Assembly (NCBI GenBank): GCA_026874595.1 | Contig: CM049315.1 | Location: forward strand, 936,501-1,000,500 | Length of the DNA stretch: 64,000 nt | Direction: 5' to 3' | Source: Sipunculus nudus | Lineage: Eukaryota > Annelida > Sipuncula > Golfingiida > Sipunculidae | Part shown: positions 48,435-59,364 of the stretch, in pieces | Numbering within the stretch: position 1 is the first letter of the stretch | How the letters are laid out: every line of letters begins with the position of its first letter | Notes under the pieces: generated by a model | The model's input: the letters and a program-made list of their open reading frames with translations, nothing else | Databases searched by the model: none | Told to the model about the DNA's origin: nothing | Made by a program: the position numbers and the translations under genes

Positions 48435-48570
48435 GCTTGCCGGAAATCTTCGATTTCCGCAAGCATGTTGGTCAGTTCCGTATGTCCATTTGTCTGTTTG
48501 TTGCTTGCCGGAAATCTTCGATTTCGGCAAGCATATTCGTCAGTTGCGTATGTCCATTTGTCTGTTTGTC
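48435..48570. repeat. 68-bp hairpin repeat, 2 units
   Basis: GCTTGCCGGAAATC-TTC-GATTTCCGCAAGC-type hairpins start at 48435 and 48503. Each has a 13-bp stem with one bulged base and a 3-nt loop, followed by GTCAGTTCCGTATGTCCATT. Two units are tandem here, and three more stand at 49.8-50.0 kb. Confidence 0.88.
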
Positions 48571-48899
48571 CCTACTCTCCTGGCCACAGTTTTGCAGCAA
48601 TCGACATGAAACTTACAGCATTGATTGACAACCCAAAGTCCTGGAACCCTATTGTTTTTGGTCAACATCGCCTTATGGTGAAGGTCAAGGTCATAGAAAG
48701 TATGCAATGCAGTTTTTGCTCCATAACTTTGTAACAAATGGTCGTAGCCACTTAACCCATAGCTTGTTTTATTCTTCATTCCATGGCCTTTTATATGATG
48801 GGTACCTGACTCAAATCTGCCGTTACCATGGTTACGCATTTTTGGGTTAAAACTTGATAATTTGGAAATAGTCATGCTACATTTTCTATCTTTGCCAAT
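48571..48899. repeat. Spacer block, copy 1 of a 1,490-bp duplication
   Basis: It contains CCAAAGTCCTGGAACCC, AAGGTCAAGGTCAT and CCGTTACCATGGTTACGC. A close copy lies 1,490 bp downstream (for example GTAACAAATGGTCGTAGCCA at 48731 and 50221). No coding sequence. Confidence 0.85.
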
Positions 48900-49805
48900 T
48901 TTTAAGCTACAGACGTCTGGTTTTGGTCATTATGTAGATTATAGGCAGCTTGGCATGATAAAACTAAAAGTCTCCCCAAATCTCGCACTAGATCAGGTCA
49001 AACGTGAAAAAACGAGATTTCACGGAAATGCTTATAACTCAGCGACTTTTAAAGCTAGACCGGTCTGGTTTTCGGCATTTCGTAACATTTGCCAGCCTGG
49101 CATGATAAAAATGCAAGACTGGCCAAATCTCGCACCATATCTCGTTTAACGAGAAAAAACGAGATTTCGCGGAAATACTCATAACTCGGCGACTTTTACA
49201 GCTACACAGGTCTAGTTTTCGGTATTTCGTAACATTTTGCCAGCTTGACATGATAAAACTACAAGTCTCGTGAAATCTCGCACTATATGTTGTCAAACGA
49301 GAAAAAACGCGATTTCGCGGAAATACTTATAACTCGGCGACTTTTATAGCTACACAGGTCTAGTTTTCGGTATTTCGTAACATTTTGCCAGCTTGACATG
49401 ATAAAACTACAAGTCTCGTCAAATCTCGCACTATATGTTGTCAAACGAGAAAAAACGAGATTTCACGGAAATGCTTATAACTCGGCGACTTTTACGGCTA
49501 GACAGGTCTAGTTTTTGGCATTTCATAACATTTGGACGGCTTGACATGACAAACCTGCAAGACTTGCCAAATCTCGCACCATATCTCGTCAAACGATTAA
49601 AAACGAGATTTCACAGAAATGCTAATAACTCAGCAACTTTTACAGCTAGACAGGTCTAGTTTTCGGCATTTCATAACATTTGGCCAGCTTGAAATGACAA
49701 ACCTGCAAGACTAGCCTAATCTCGCACCATATGTTGTCAAACGAGAAAAAACGAGATTTCATGGAAATGCTTATAACTCGGCGACTTTTTCAGCTACACA
49801 GGTCT
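48900..49805. repeat. 148-bp tandem repeat, 6 units
   Basis: The CGAGATTTC landmark stands at 49013, 49160, 49308 (as CGCGATTTC), 49456, 49604 and 49752, a strict 147-148-bp period. Other blocks are ATAACTCGGCGACTTTTA, GCTAGACAGGTCTAGTTTT and CTTGACATGATAAA. Open frames here are by-products of the repeat. Confidence 0.93.
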
Positions 49806-49817
49806 AGTCTTTTTGTT

Positions 49818-50045
49818 GCTTGCCGGAAATCTTCGATTTCCGCAAGCATGTTAGTCAGTTCCGTATGTCCATTTGTCTTTTTCTTGCTTGCTGGAAATCT
49901 TCGATTTCCGCAAGCATGTTGGTCAGTTCCGTATGTCCATTTGTCTTTTGGTCTTTTTGTTGCTTGCCGGAAATCCTCGATTTCGGCAAGCATATTCGTC
50001 AGTTGTGTATGTCCATTTGTCTGTCTGTCTGTTTGTTTGTTTTTT
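49818..50045. repeat. Hairpin repeat, 3 units (copy 2)
   Basis: Hairpins of the same GCTTGCC...GGCAAGC type as at 48435 start at about 49818, 49887 and 49963, with loop variants TTC and CTC. They are followed by (GTCT)n and a T-run at about 50020-50050. Confidence 0.85.
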
Positions 50046-50380
50046 TTTTGTCTGTTTGTCCCCACTCTCCTGGCCACAATTTTGTAGCAATCAACTTGAA
50101 ACTTACAGGGATGATTTACAACCCAAAGTCCTGGAACCCTTTTGTTTTTGGTCAACATCGCATCATGGTGAAGGTCAAGGTCATGGAAAGTATGCAATGC
50201 AGTTTTTGCTCCATAACTTTGTAACAAATGGTCGTAGCCACTTAAACCATAGCTTGTTTTATTTGTCATTCGCTGGCCTTTTATATGGTGGGTACCTGAC
50301 TCAAATCTGCCGTTACCATGGTTACGCATTTTTGGGTTAAAACTTGATAATTTGAAAATAGTCATGCTACATTTTCTATC
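50046..50380. repeat. Spacer block, copy 2 of the 1,490-bp duplication
   Basis: It matches 48571-48899 closely, with scattered substitutions. It again holds AAGGTCAAGGTCAT. Confidence 0.85.
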
Positions 50381-51015
50381 TTTGTCAATTTTTAAGCTAA
50401 AGACGTTTGGTTTTGGTCATTATGTAGCTTATAGGCAGCTTGACATGATAAACCTGCAAGATTTGCCAAATCTCGCACTAGATCTGGTCAAACGTGAAAA
50501 AAACGAGATTTCACCGAAATGCTTATAACTCAGTGACTTTTTAAGCTAGACCGGTCTAGTTTTTTGGCATTCATAACATTTGGACGGCTTGACATGACAA
50601 ACCTGCAAGACTTGCCAAATCTCGCACCATATCTCGTCAAACGATTTAAAACGAGATTTCACAGAAATGCTAAAAACTCAGCAACTTTTACAGCTAGACA
50701 GATGTAGTTTTCGCCATTTCATAACATTTAGAGAGTTTGACATGACAAATCTACAAGACTGGCCAAATTTTGCACCGTATCTCGTCAAACGAGAAAACAC
50801 GAGAGTTCACGGAAATGCTTATTAATCGGCGACTTTTACAGCTAGACGGATCTAGTTTTCGCCATTTCGTAACGTTTGGCCGTCTTGACATAATAAAACT
50901 GCTCGTCTTGCCAAATCTCGTACTATATCTCGTCAAGCGAGGAAAAACATGATTTCACGCAAATGCTGATAACACGGCGACTTTTGCAGCTAGACAGGTC
51001 TAGTTTTCGGCATTT
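50381..51015. repeat. 148-bp tandem repeat, 4 units (copy 2)
   Basis: Landmarks related to CGAGATTTC stand at 50504, 50652, 50800 and 50948, exactly 148 bp apart. The last unit is diverged and runs into the ACATGT-rich block. Confidence 0.92.
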
Positions 51016-51026
51016 TGTAATATTTG

Positions 51027-51510
51027 ACAAACCATGTCTTAAGACATGTTTTATTTTTCATAAAACATGTAACTATTTAAAACGTTTGTTTAGTCTAAAA
51101 CGTGTAGTTGTCCCATTTTTCGAAACATGTTTTCCCCTAAGAAACATGATTTAAACTAAGAGTAAAACATGTCTCAGTGTTGCATGTTTTTATATGAAAT
51201 ATGTCGCATATAAGACATGTCTTAAGACATGTTTCATTTTTCATAAAACATGTAACTATTTAAAACTTCTGTTCAGCCTAAAACGTGTAGTTGTCCCGTT
51301 TTCGAAACATGTCTTTTCCAAAGAAACATGTTTTAACTTACAGTAAAACATGTCTCAGTATTACATGTTTTTATATGAAATATGTTTCATATGAAACATG
51401 CTGAAAGGCATGTTTCATTTTTCCAAGAAAATATATTACATTTGCCCATCAAAGGCATATTTGCATTTGAATCAAGTCTCAAAAATGTTTACAAAATAAA
51501 ACATGTTTTG
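51027..51510. repeat. ACATGT-palindrome block, two units of about 190 bp
   Basis: Two tandem copies (about 51036-51222 and 51225-51415) share TTTCATTTTTCATAAAACAT, AACGTGTAGTTGTCCC and AGTAAAACATGTCTCAGT. They carry around 15 ACATG palindromes. About eight fit the ten-base pattern RRRCWWGYYY at every position, for example 51042-51051, 51213-51222 and 51225-51234. The last two are 2 bp apart. Confidence 0.85.
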
Positions 51511-52750
51511 AAAAATATTTAGAGTCACTGAAATTGTTATTTGTTGTTTGCCTTTGTTGTTTGATGTTCACTGTAACCACAAAGAAAACCTGACGATTCG
51601 CCTCTGATAAAACAACTCACAAATTCACTGGAAAGATAAAATTTATACCTTGGACAATGCTTCCTAATTTGGAGGATGCACTGAACAGGAAACGTTTCAA
51701 GTATGGGTTATCAATTATTGGTTTTTATATAAAGCTCTCAGGAACCTTCATTAAATGATTTTCTTCCTAAATAGCCAGATCGAAAAGACAAAACCTTATC
51801 TATCATGATAATAGAAACATATATCAAAACAGAATTACTTATTGTGGGTATAAAAACATATTAAAAGTGAATTAAAATACTATGTATAAGTCTAAGACTC
51901 ATAACTTTTCCCAAATCATTTTAAAAGGCAAGAACTCTTGTCTCAAAAGATTAAAAAAGAATATTTTATACATCAGTATATTTAAGATGGGAATGCTGAT
52001 AGTCTGATGGCAGTTTCTTGGTTCTACAACATTTTCGTTAGTTTAAAAATGCTTGGAATAAAATGCGGAATACATAATAAAGACCTATATAAGAAAAAGT
52101 CATGTGTATTTGAAATATACAGCTTTCTGTAAGTCTTCTTAAATAATAGATGCAGTCATGCACAACAACAACAACCTAATTACCATTTACATGACAGACC
52201 ATGATTAAGTGAGATCAGATTTATTTAGTATTTTTACAAAGGAGGCCAATCACCTATAAAACATGTTGAATAAACAAGAAAAATAGCTTCTTCCCTTTTA
52301 CAATAAATGTGTACCTGGCAAAATATTGCTTTGAAAACGTTTGCTTACTCCTGTAAACAAGTGTTAAAAACAGTGGAGCGGGCGCGATCGCAGGTGTCAA
52401 CCTGAACGAAGCGCTTTGGGCCGTGTGCATCGCTGAGCCACAACACGTGTCAATCAGGAGATGCCCTGACTGACTTGGCCGTAAAAATGTATAACATGTT
52501 CCGCCGGATGAAACAACGCGTGTTACGACTCACGATCGGACCTTCAGTCACGCGGCCTTGTTGCGGTAAACATACGCACATGGATTGCGTTTATCGACAT
52601 GCAGAGCCAAAAGGTGTTAAACAGCCGTATGCGAGGAACTGAGATTGTGTGCTGGAAACGTTTTGCTGGGAAACTTTTGTATAAAGCAAAACTGAACTGA
52701 TAGTGTGAAAGATTAGGCATAATGTTGCTCCTGATTATGTCCCTTTAAAT

Positions 52751-53105
52751 ATCGGTTGTCTGCATGTATTCATTTATCATATCAATACTGAATGCACCAG
52801 TACTGGTACAATTTTGTCTCCTCATAGCTGTATACACAAATATTATAAACTATTAATTACAGCAATAATTAAACTAGCAAACCTAATCTGAACTGCTGCA
52901 CAATAATTAACAAGGGACTTGTGGGTCATCGGTTGTCTGCATGTATTCATTTATCATATCAATACTGAATGTACCAGTACTGGTACAATTTTGTCTTCCC
53001 CATAGCTGTATACACAAATATTATAAACTATTAATTACAACAATAATTAAACTAGCAAACCGAATCTGAACTGCTGCACAATGATTAGCAAGGGACTTGT
53101 GGGTC
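52751..53105. repeat. 177-bp two-copy tandem duplication
   Basis: ATCGGTTGTCTGCATGTATT starts at 52751 and 52928. The copies are about 95 percent identical over their whole length by eye (shared CCAGTACTGGTACAATTTTG), so the duplication is fairly recent. Confidence 0.93.
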
Positions 53106-55959
53106 ATGGCGCTCAGCTGGAATTGGTAACGAGAATATTTGTATAAATCCTAGTAAATGGAAATGAGGCAATATTTTATTATTTTATTAATATATTAAAA
53201 ATGTTCAGCTTATAAATATACACACAATATGCTCTACCGAGTTGTATTACTTACACATTTGGTGTGTTTGGTGTGGACTGTACAATTTTATGGACAACAT
53301 GAAAGATGCTGGAGCCTCCCATGATCACACATTTGTAAAAGTATCAGTATTTCAACTAGCTGACTGTAAAATGCACGTAATAATACCCACTGGGACTTTA
53401 TGAAACCCTTTAAAAATATTATAAGGAAGAAAGTGGAGGTGAGCTAAGTATAATAATACACATTTAATTTAATAATTGCAATAAGGTAAAAAGATTGGTG
53501 ATGAAGGATCCATCTGATTATTAAAAAAAAAATTATAAAAATATTTCTAAAAACTGGTTAAACACATTGCCAGTTTAGCTAAAAATGAAATAATATGAAC
53601 GTTTACTCAATATACCTGATTGCGATGACCAGTGTTATGCACAGTAATGCCCAGCCAGCTTAAGAGATTTGAATGAAATGGTCTAATGTATATACCAATT
53701 TGCAAGTTTTATTTCAATATTTTATTTCAGAAATTTAATTTAATTTAGAAAATCAACTTAATTGACAATTCAACAGACTCAAAACATTTAAATAATGGCT
53801 AAAAGTAGCTGCTCTCATAGCTTTAATTTTTTATAAATAAGTTTAAACCTATTACAATTTACATCTTAAAATTTAAAATACAGCTTGCTTGCAGAAAACT
53901 GGAATTTACTTCTAAACACATTCAAGCCACGGAGTCTTAGTCAGCGAGTTAAAAACTGTAAAGTTGAACAATTATTTGATAAAAAAAACTCCTAAAAAGT
54001 AGCTCTTGAAATTTCTAATAGCTACAAAAACATTTTAGTGTATCAGTTCAAATTTTCCTTAACATAAATATTTCTTTCTTCTTCCAAAAGAAAACTTGAC
54101 ACATGCATTTTATTTTATGGGTATAAAATTTTTATATGTAGCATATATTCCTTTTATATATATTTTTATGTTGGACAGTATACTAGAATCTGACCAAACA
54201 CATCCTGAAGCAGAAAACAACTTAGGATTACAAGCATAATATCTTTGTGATAAAATGCAAATTATATTTACCGATACATTAAAATTTTGCATGCACTGTG
54301 TTTAACAACTGCAAATATTGCAATTATATTAAGCTGACTGTATAATATTTTATATGTTTTAGAAGGTAGCAACACTGATCTCAGATCTTGAATGAGCATT
54401 TACATTATTCAGACATGCCAATATAGTCACTTTAACTGTTCCTAGCATCAGTCCGAATGCAGCCAATATTTTACAGCCAAAAAGTGTAAAATAAAATGCA
54501 GAAAAGACTAGCATCAACAGAGTCTCTCCCAAGACTGAAGATTTCTTAGCACTTCAGCATAGTTGAGAGGCCCATCAGCTGCTGTTCAGATTAGTGGATC
54601 AAAAGAATCTATCAGAGCAATACTGAAAGCACTCTAATTAAAAACCTAATATTTTCATAATACCAAATCCTTGGTTTGTATCACTTAAAAATTTAATTTG
54701 GAATCCTAAAACAAGGCCTCCGTCTGTAAATACTTGAAGCTTCATAAGGTTACAATTATCCAATCAACCATGAAAATTAAATACTGCTAATAACATGTTA
54801 GATTAACTAACTGCTGTATGTTCACAGTGATTCATCAAACACTGTAACACTTAACTTTTCTAAAAGTTGTTAAAATTCAGTTACCATAAAAAAGAGTGAA
54901 ACATTTCTTAGAAAATATGTGGAATACTAAGGATGTAACAAAAGAATGAAATACTAAATTATGTTAATGCAGCCACAAACTATGGAAGAAGAAGCTTGTA
55001 CGAATTTGACTTGTCCTTGTTGGGCACTTTATTTTCAAGACACTCTTCCTGAAGTGGGTTGAGAAGTTGCATGTATTGTGCTGGGTAAGTTATATTAAGA
55101 ATAGAGTACCACCCTAGAAGCAGGTACGAGGTTTTCCATACTGAACCATTTCCAATAAATATATGTACATAGAGTCACTATAAAAAGCACCTGACCTCAC
55201 TTCTCCATTGTCTATGATAAAACAGGTGTAGGTTCTGTACCCACTTGTGTACAAAACGAATCTTCTTTGGCATCTTTCTGAAAAAGGTGTAGCAATTAAT
55301 CAGAAGCTAAATGGTGTTATTTCCATGATCAGTTTGGAGAAAAAGAGAAAATAGTATTAACTGTCAGCAACACAGATGACAGTTCTTACATGCAGCTGCA
55401 TGGAATACACTGACATCAACTTTATATTGACACAAGTCTAACAAGAATTAATAACAGCTATTTATATGGAAGGTTTTTTTTTATAAAATGAAATTGTCTA
55501 CTTCTTACATTTGATTGAAACACTGTTAACACCTGATAACTAAATGATAATATTTAAGAATAAGACCTCTAATAGTTATACCTCTCAAATGGAATAATAT
55601 GAATGTTTACAACAATTGAATCAAAATCCATTAATCAATCAATGAATTAAATCAAAGACCCCTAAGGTATGTAAAGCTGCTGGTTGGCATAATCTGTTGC
55701 AAGCATCTGTCACTTATTTATTCAGTGGCATTGACAATTACAAGATAAAAACATCACATGTACCATATATTTTAATTATATTAAAAATATAATATATGCA
55801 AATAAGTAAACAAGAAAACTTCGACTATTACCAAAAATTCTACAGGAGGTAAAAATTTGCATATTTGTGTAAAAATCCAAAATTTGGATAAAGTGAAGCA
55901 AGAATTACTAAATTAAATATTCACTCCCCGCCCGAGTTCACTCCAACTTGTGTAAACTG

Positions 55960-56275
55960 GAAACCACTAAACCATCATTACCATCCATGTACCCACATAC
56001 AGCCTTGGTACCCTGGACCCCATTCCACCAACACCCTTGTACACATCCAGCCTTTGTACCCTGGACCCCAGTCCTCCAGCAGTCATGTATTCACACATCC
56101 AGGCTTGGTATCCTGAACCCCATTCCACCAACACCCATATACATGCATCCAGCACTGGTACCCTGGACCCTATTCCCCTCCACTACTAATGTGCACACAT
56201 CCATCCTTGGTACCCTGGTACCCATTCCACCACAGTCCACCACCACCCATGTACACACAATCAGCCTTGATCAGA
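55960..56275. repeat. About 60-bp minisatellite, 5 units
   Basis: TTGGTACCCTGGACCCCATT-type cores recur about every 60 bp (56006, 56063, 56107, 56155 and 56210 approximately), separated by CACCCATGTACACACATCCA-like sequence. A Pro/Thr/His-rich open frame across it (116 codons) follows from composition. Confidence 0.85.
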
Positions 56276-57340
56276 TGCATAAATTACCATTTTGTTAACT
56301 ACATGCCCACGAGTTAGTGTTTGAACATGCTTCAGATTTTAATCAACACAAAGATGATACTGCACATAGTAACAGGTTTTTAATTTGCTAATTTTATCAT
56401 TCTAATCACAAATTACTTATGTCTTCCTTATTTATCTTCTTATTCAAGGTTTCAGTAAAAATGCCATGAAAAATCTAACAAAATTATCTTAGCACAGCCT
56501 ACTTCTTGAAACAGCAAAATTTTCATCACACATCACATTTGATCAAGTGCTGTTAAATAAATATCTTACCTACTCAGCAGTCCATACATGTAAACTTGGG
56601 TCCACAATGCTCCTTCTGGCATCTATTTTTAAAGGATTCTCAAAGATGTCTAATGGTTATGCCGAACTACATTGAATTTTTTACAGTAGTTTCTAATAAA
56701 AAGCTGCTAATTATCACTTGCTTTAAATTAAAAAATATAAAAACAACATGTCTATATAAAAGCAACTTTTTAAAATATAAAAACACTCCAAATTACAAAG
56801 ACTGCTACAGTCATTACCATTCCTGTCTACTTGATTGCCCATTCTTAAATGTACTTACTTGCAGGAGCATCAATATGTGTGTGTTGGGGGGGGGGGGGGT
56901 GTCATCCCGCAAATTGAAGATTAATTGATGCTACTGCTTAATTGTGTGCTGTACTCACATGGAATAAGTGCACTGGGAAGTCTTATATTCAGGGGCATTG
57001 TGTGTGTGTGTGGGGGGGGGAGGGGTTCCAAGTGGTCAAGACAGCTCCCCCCCCCCTTTACACTGGCAACCAGTCAATTATTGGCTGTGTCCCACCCGCT
57101 TTTGAAAAGTAAGAAATTTTTTTTTGGAAATCCCCCCCCCAGTTAGATCCCCCCCCCTTTCCAAAATCCTGAACATATCCCTGTATAGGATTTGTCTCAT
57201 TACTGTATTTGAATGGTGGTTTGTAATTTCGGATGCATATTAATTCTGTTGAAGTAAAAATGTCGTTGTAATTTATAAAAAGCTTGAATAAGTGTTCTCA
57301 ATGAGCGATATTATACATATACATACTGTACACAAACTTA

Positions 57341-58125
57341 ACGTTTGACTCACCTTTTAATTTCTTGCAAATTATATTTTGGGTTGCTGCAGGAAACCTT
57401 CTCTGCGCCCAAGACTGAACACCATCCAAGGTGGACTTAGTAATTGCTCAAAACACGTTCCGTTTTCTCGAAAGTTTTCATTTTTTCCGCGATCACTAGC
57501 AATCAAATTATCATACAATTGTTTCCAGATAAATGGGGAGAATATCCGGTCACGTGACCAGGAGCAAAAAAATAACGGCGGTTAAAACAAGTAAAATGTA
57601 ATTTCCCGCACAAGACATGTCTAAAAACATGTATTACACATTACACATGTAACGACATAACATGATGTTTCAATAGACCAAATTTTGAAAATAACGGTGA
57701 AACATGTTTTGGAACATGTTTAAATTTGATACATGTTTCTATACAAAACATGCTAAACATCATGTAAAACTTCAGTGAAACGTCATTTTTTAGAGTGTGA
57801 CGGGCTGTTATGTTTTTGTGTAGTTTTGCATGCACAAGCATGCGTTTGAGGTTGGGAGGTTGTCTGTAAGCGGCAACGGGAGGCGTGGAGAAAAGAGAAT
57901 CTGTAGCGGGATTTGAATTAAAGTTAATCTTATTTAGCTTATCACATGCGGACTATTTCATTCTTGCAAGCATTTAAAAAGCGTTTACGGCCGCCATCTT
58001 TCCTACAGACTGGCTCGAACGAGAGACACTTGAATGAATTTCACAGAAACTGGGAACCCCACTTAACTACCAATGCATAACAGAAGTCACACAGTGTCCA
58101 AGACTTGAATTTGTAAGTAAAATAA
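57341..58125. promoter_or_regulatory. Promoter-like region with E-box and YY1 sites
   Basis: A perfect palindrome GGTCACGTGACC at 57548-57559 contains GTCACGTGAC, the consensus for bHLH-zip factors (USF/TFEB class, CLEAR motif). GGCCGCCATCTTT at 57989-58001 is a YY1-type site (AAGATGGCGGCC on the minus strand), common at transcription starts. Splice-donor-like sequences face both ways: TTT|GTAAGTA at 58113 (plus), and AAAG|GTGAGT on the minus strand at about 57352. This would fit a bidirectional promoter with non-coding first exons, but no coding exon is recognised on either side, and an ACATGT repeat lies between the two motifs. Confidence 0.35.
57604..57800. repeat. Second ACATGT-palindrome block
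   Basis: It holds AGACATGTCT (about 57614), AAACATGTTT (57700-57709) and GAACATGTTT (57712-57721) with a 2-bp gap, plus several near-matches. It resembles the 51.0-51.4 kb block in motif content but not in overall alignment. Confidence 0.75.
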
Positions 58126-58568
58126 GTTGTCTATTCGCGTGAGAAAGTAACGAGCAACACGGGCATGATTGTGCTAGTTTTCATTAACTCTTACGTTGCC
58201 TGATAATATTTTCGAAATCGTATCGCGTCTGTTCAGCAGGTAATCATGCAAAAAAGAAAATAATATGCCCTGATTATCAACAAGAAGATCAACAAATAGT
58301 CCCCCGTCATATGTTTAACTAGAAAATTGGCAACAGTGATGGGGCAGGATTGAAGGACGAATGGACGGACGGACACAAGCGGACCATTTAAGTATTCCTC
58401 TTTACGGCAGGGGACTAAAGTTACAAACTTGGTGAAATGTATGTTCGTTAGTATCTAAAAACACTGGGAATTCCTGTGACCTAATATTGAAAACATGCTT
58501 TCATTTGAACACAATGGTTATATAAGGGCGAGCTGTGTGAATTCATGTTTACATCAGGATATATCTAA
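58126..58568. other. Intergenic DNA, nothing recognised
   Basis: No gene or clear repeat. It separates the promoter-like region from the AGCTCA-ended element. Confidence 0.45.
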
Positions 58569-58919
58569 ACTTTTTTTTTAGCTCAGCTGACGTTCAGTCA
58601 TGCTGGGCTATAGAGATGGGTCTTTGTCCGTCGGCCTTCGGTCTGTCCGTCCGGCCGGCCGTCCGGCCGTTAGCAGGGCACAAATCGTAACCGTAGGGGC
58701 TAGGGCCATGTACCCTGTGCTGTCTTAGAGGTTCTAAAAAGATCTCCTTGCAAACCTGAAATTAGGTCACTGCGACCTATATTCTCGAAGTTATGGGGTG
58801 TGTTTGCACCCCCCCCCCCCCCTCCAGAAATAATTCTTTCAGCCAAAATTTTCATCCCAAACCTTCCATCTGTCACATACAGCTCACCTACCAACCTGGG
58901 AAGAACCATAATTATTTTG

Positions 58920-58946
58920 AGGTCACAAGGTCAAAGGTCAAGGTCA
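58920..58946 (+). promoter_or_regulatory. Four AGGTCA half-sites (DR2, DR1, DR0)
   Basis: AGGTCA occurs at 58920-58925, 58928-58933, 58935-58940 and 58941-58946, giving direct repeats with 2, 1 and 0 bp spacing. The third and fourth form TCAAGGTCA, the extended half-site of monomeric nuclear receptors. A motif match only; binding is unproven. Confidence 0.5.
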
Positions 58947-59345
58947 CAGTACCAACTTCTTTGAAAAGCCTGTGGATGCATTTTAAGCCAAACCTTTCAT
59001 CCCAATTCTTTGATCTTTCACATATAGCTCACCTATTAAGTGGGAGAAGAATCCTATAGATGTTGAGGTCACACGGTCATAGGTCAGGGTCACAGGATCC
59101 ACTTCTTTGAAAAGGTTGTGGACACATTTCAAGCTAGACCTTTCATTCCAAACCTTTCAGCACTGATATCGCTTCTCTGCCAAGAGGGGAAAAGACCTGT
59201 TGATTTTGAGGCCAAAGGTCAAGTCCACAGCACCCTCTTCTTGCGTGGAGTCATTTTCAGGCATACTTTTCAATCTATACTTTCCATCTGTCATATATGG
59301 CTTACCTACCAATAGGGGAAGAAGCCTATTGATGTTGAGTTCAAA

Positions 59346-59364
59346 AGGTCAAAGGTCAAGGTCA
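59346..59364 (+). promoter_or_regulatory. Three AGGTCA half-sites (DR1, DR0)
   Basis: AGGTCA at 59346-59351, 59353-59358 and 59359-59364 repeats the DR1-plus-DR0 arrangement of the upstream unit. Confidence 0.5.

Larger units (their letters stand above)
51511..57340. other. AT-rich DNA between the two ACATGT blocks
   Basis: No gene is recognised. It contains a GC-rich, CpG-containing patch at about 52375-52645, with no motif I can name, the 177-bp duplication, the roughly 60-bp minisatellite, and G- and C-runs at 56886-56898, about 57011, 57049 and 57134. Short frames look random. Confidence 0.5.

Noticed and set aside
55948-56298. Pro/Thr/His-rich small protein
   Set aside because: The frame is created by the roughly 60-bp minisatellite and carries no signal or conserved flank.
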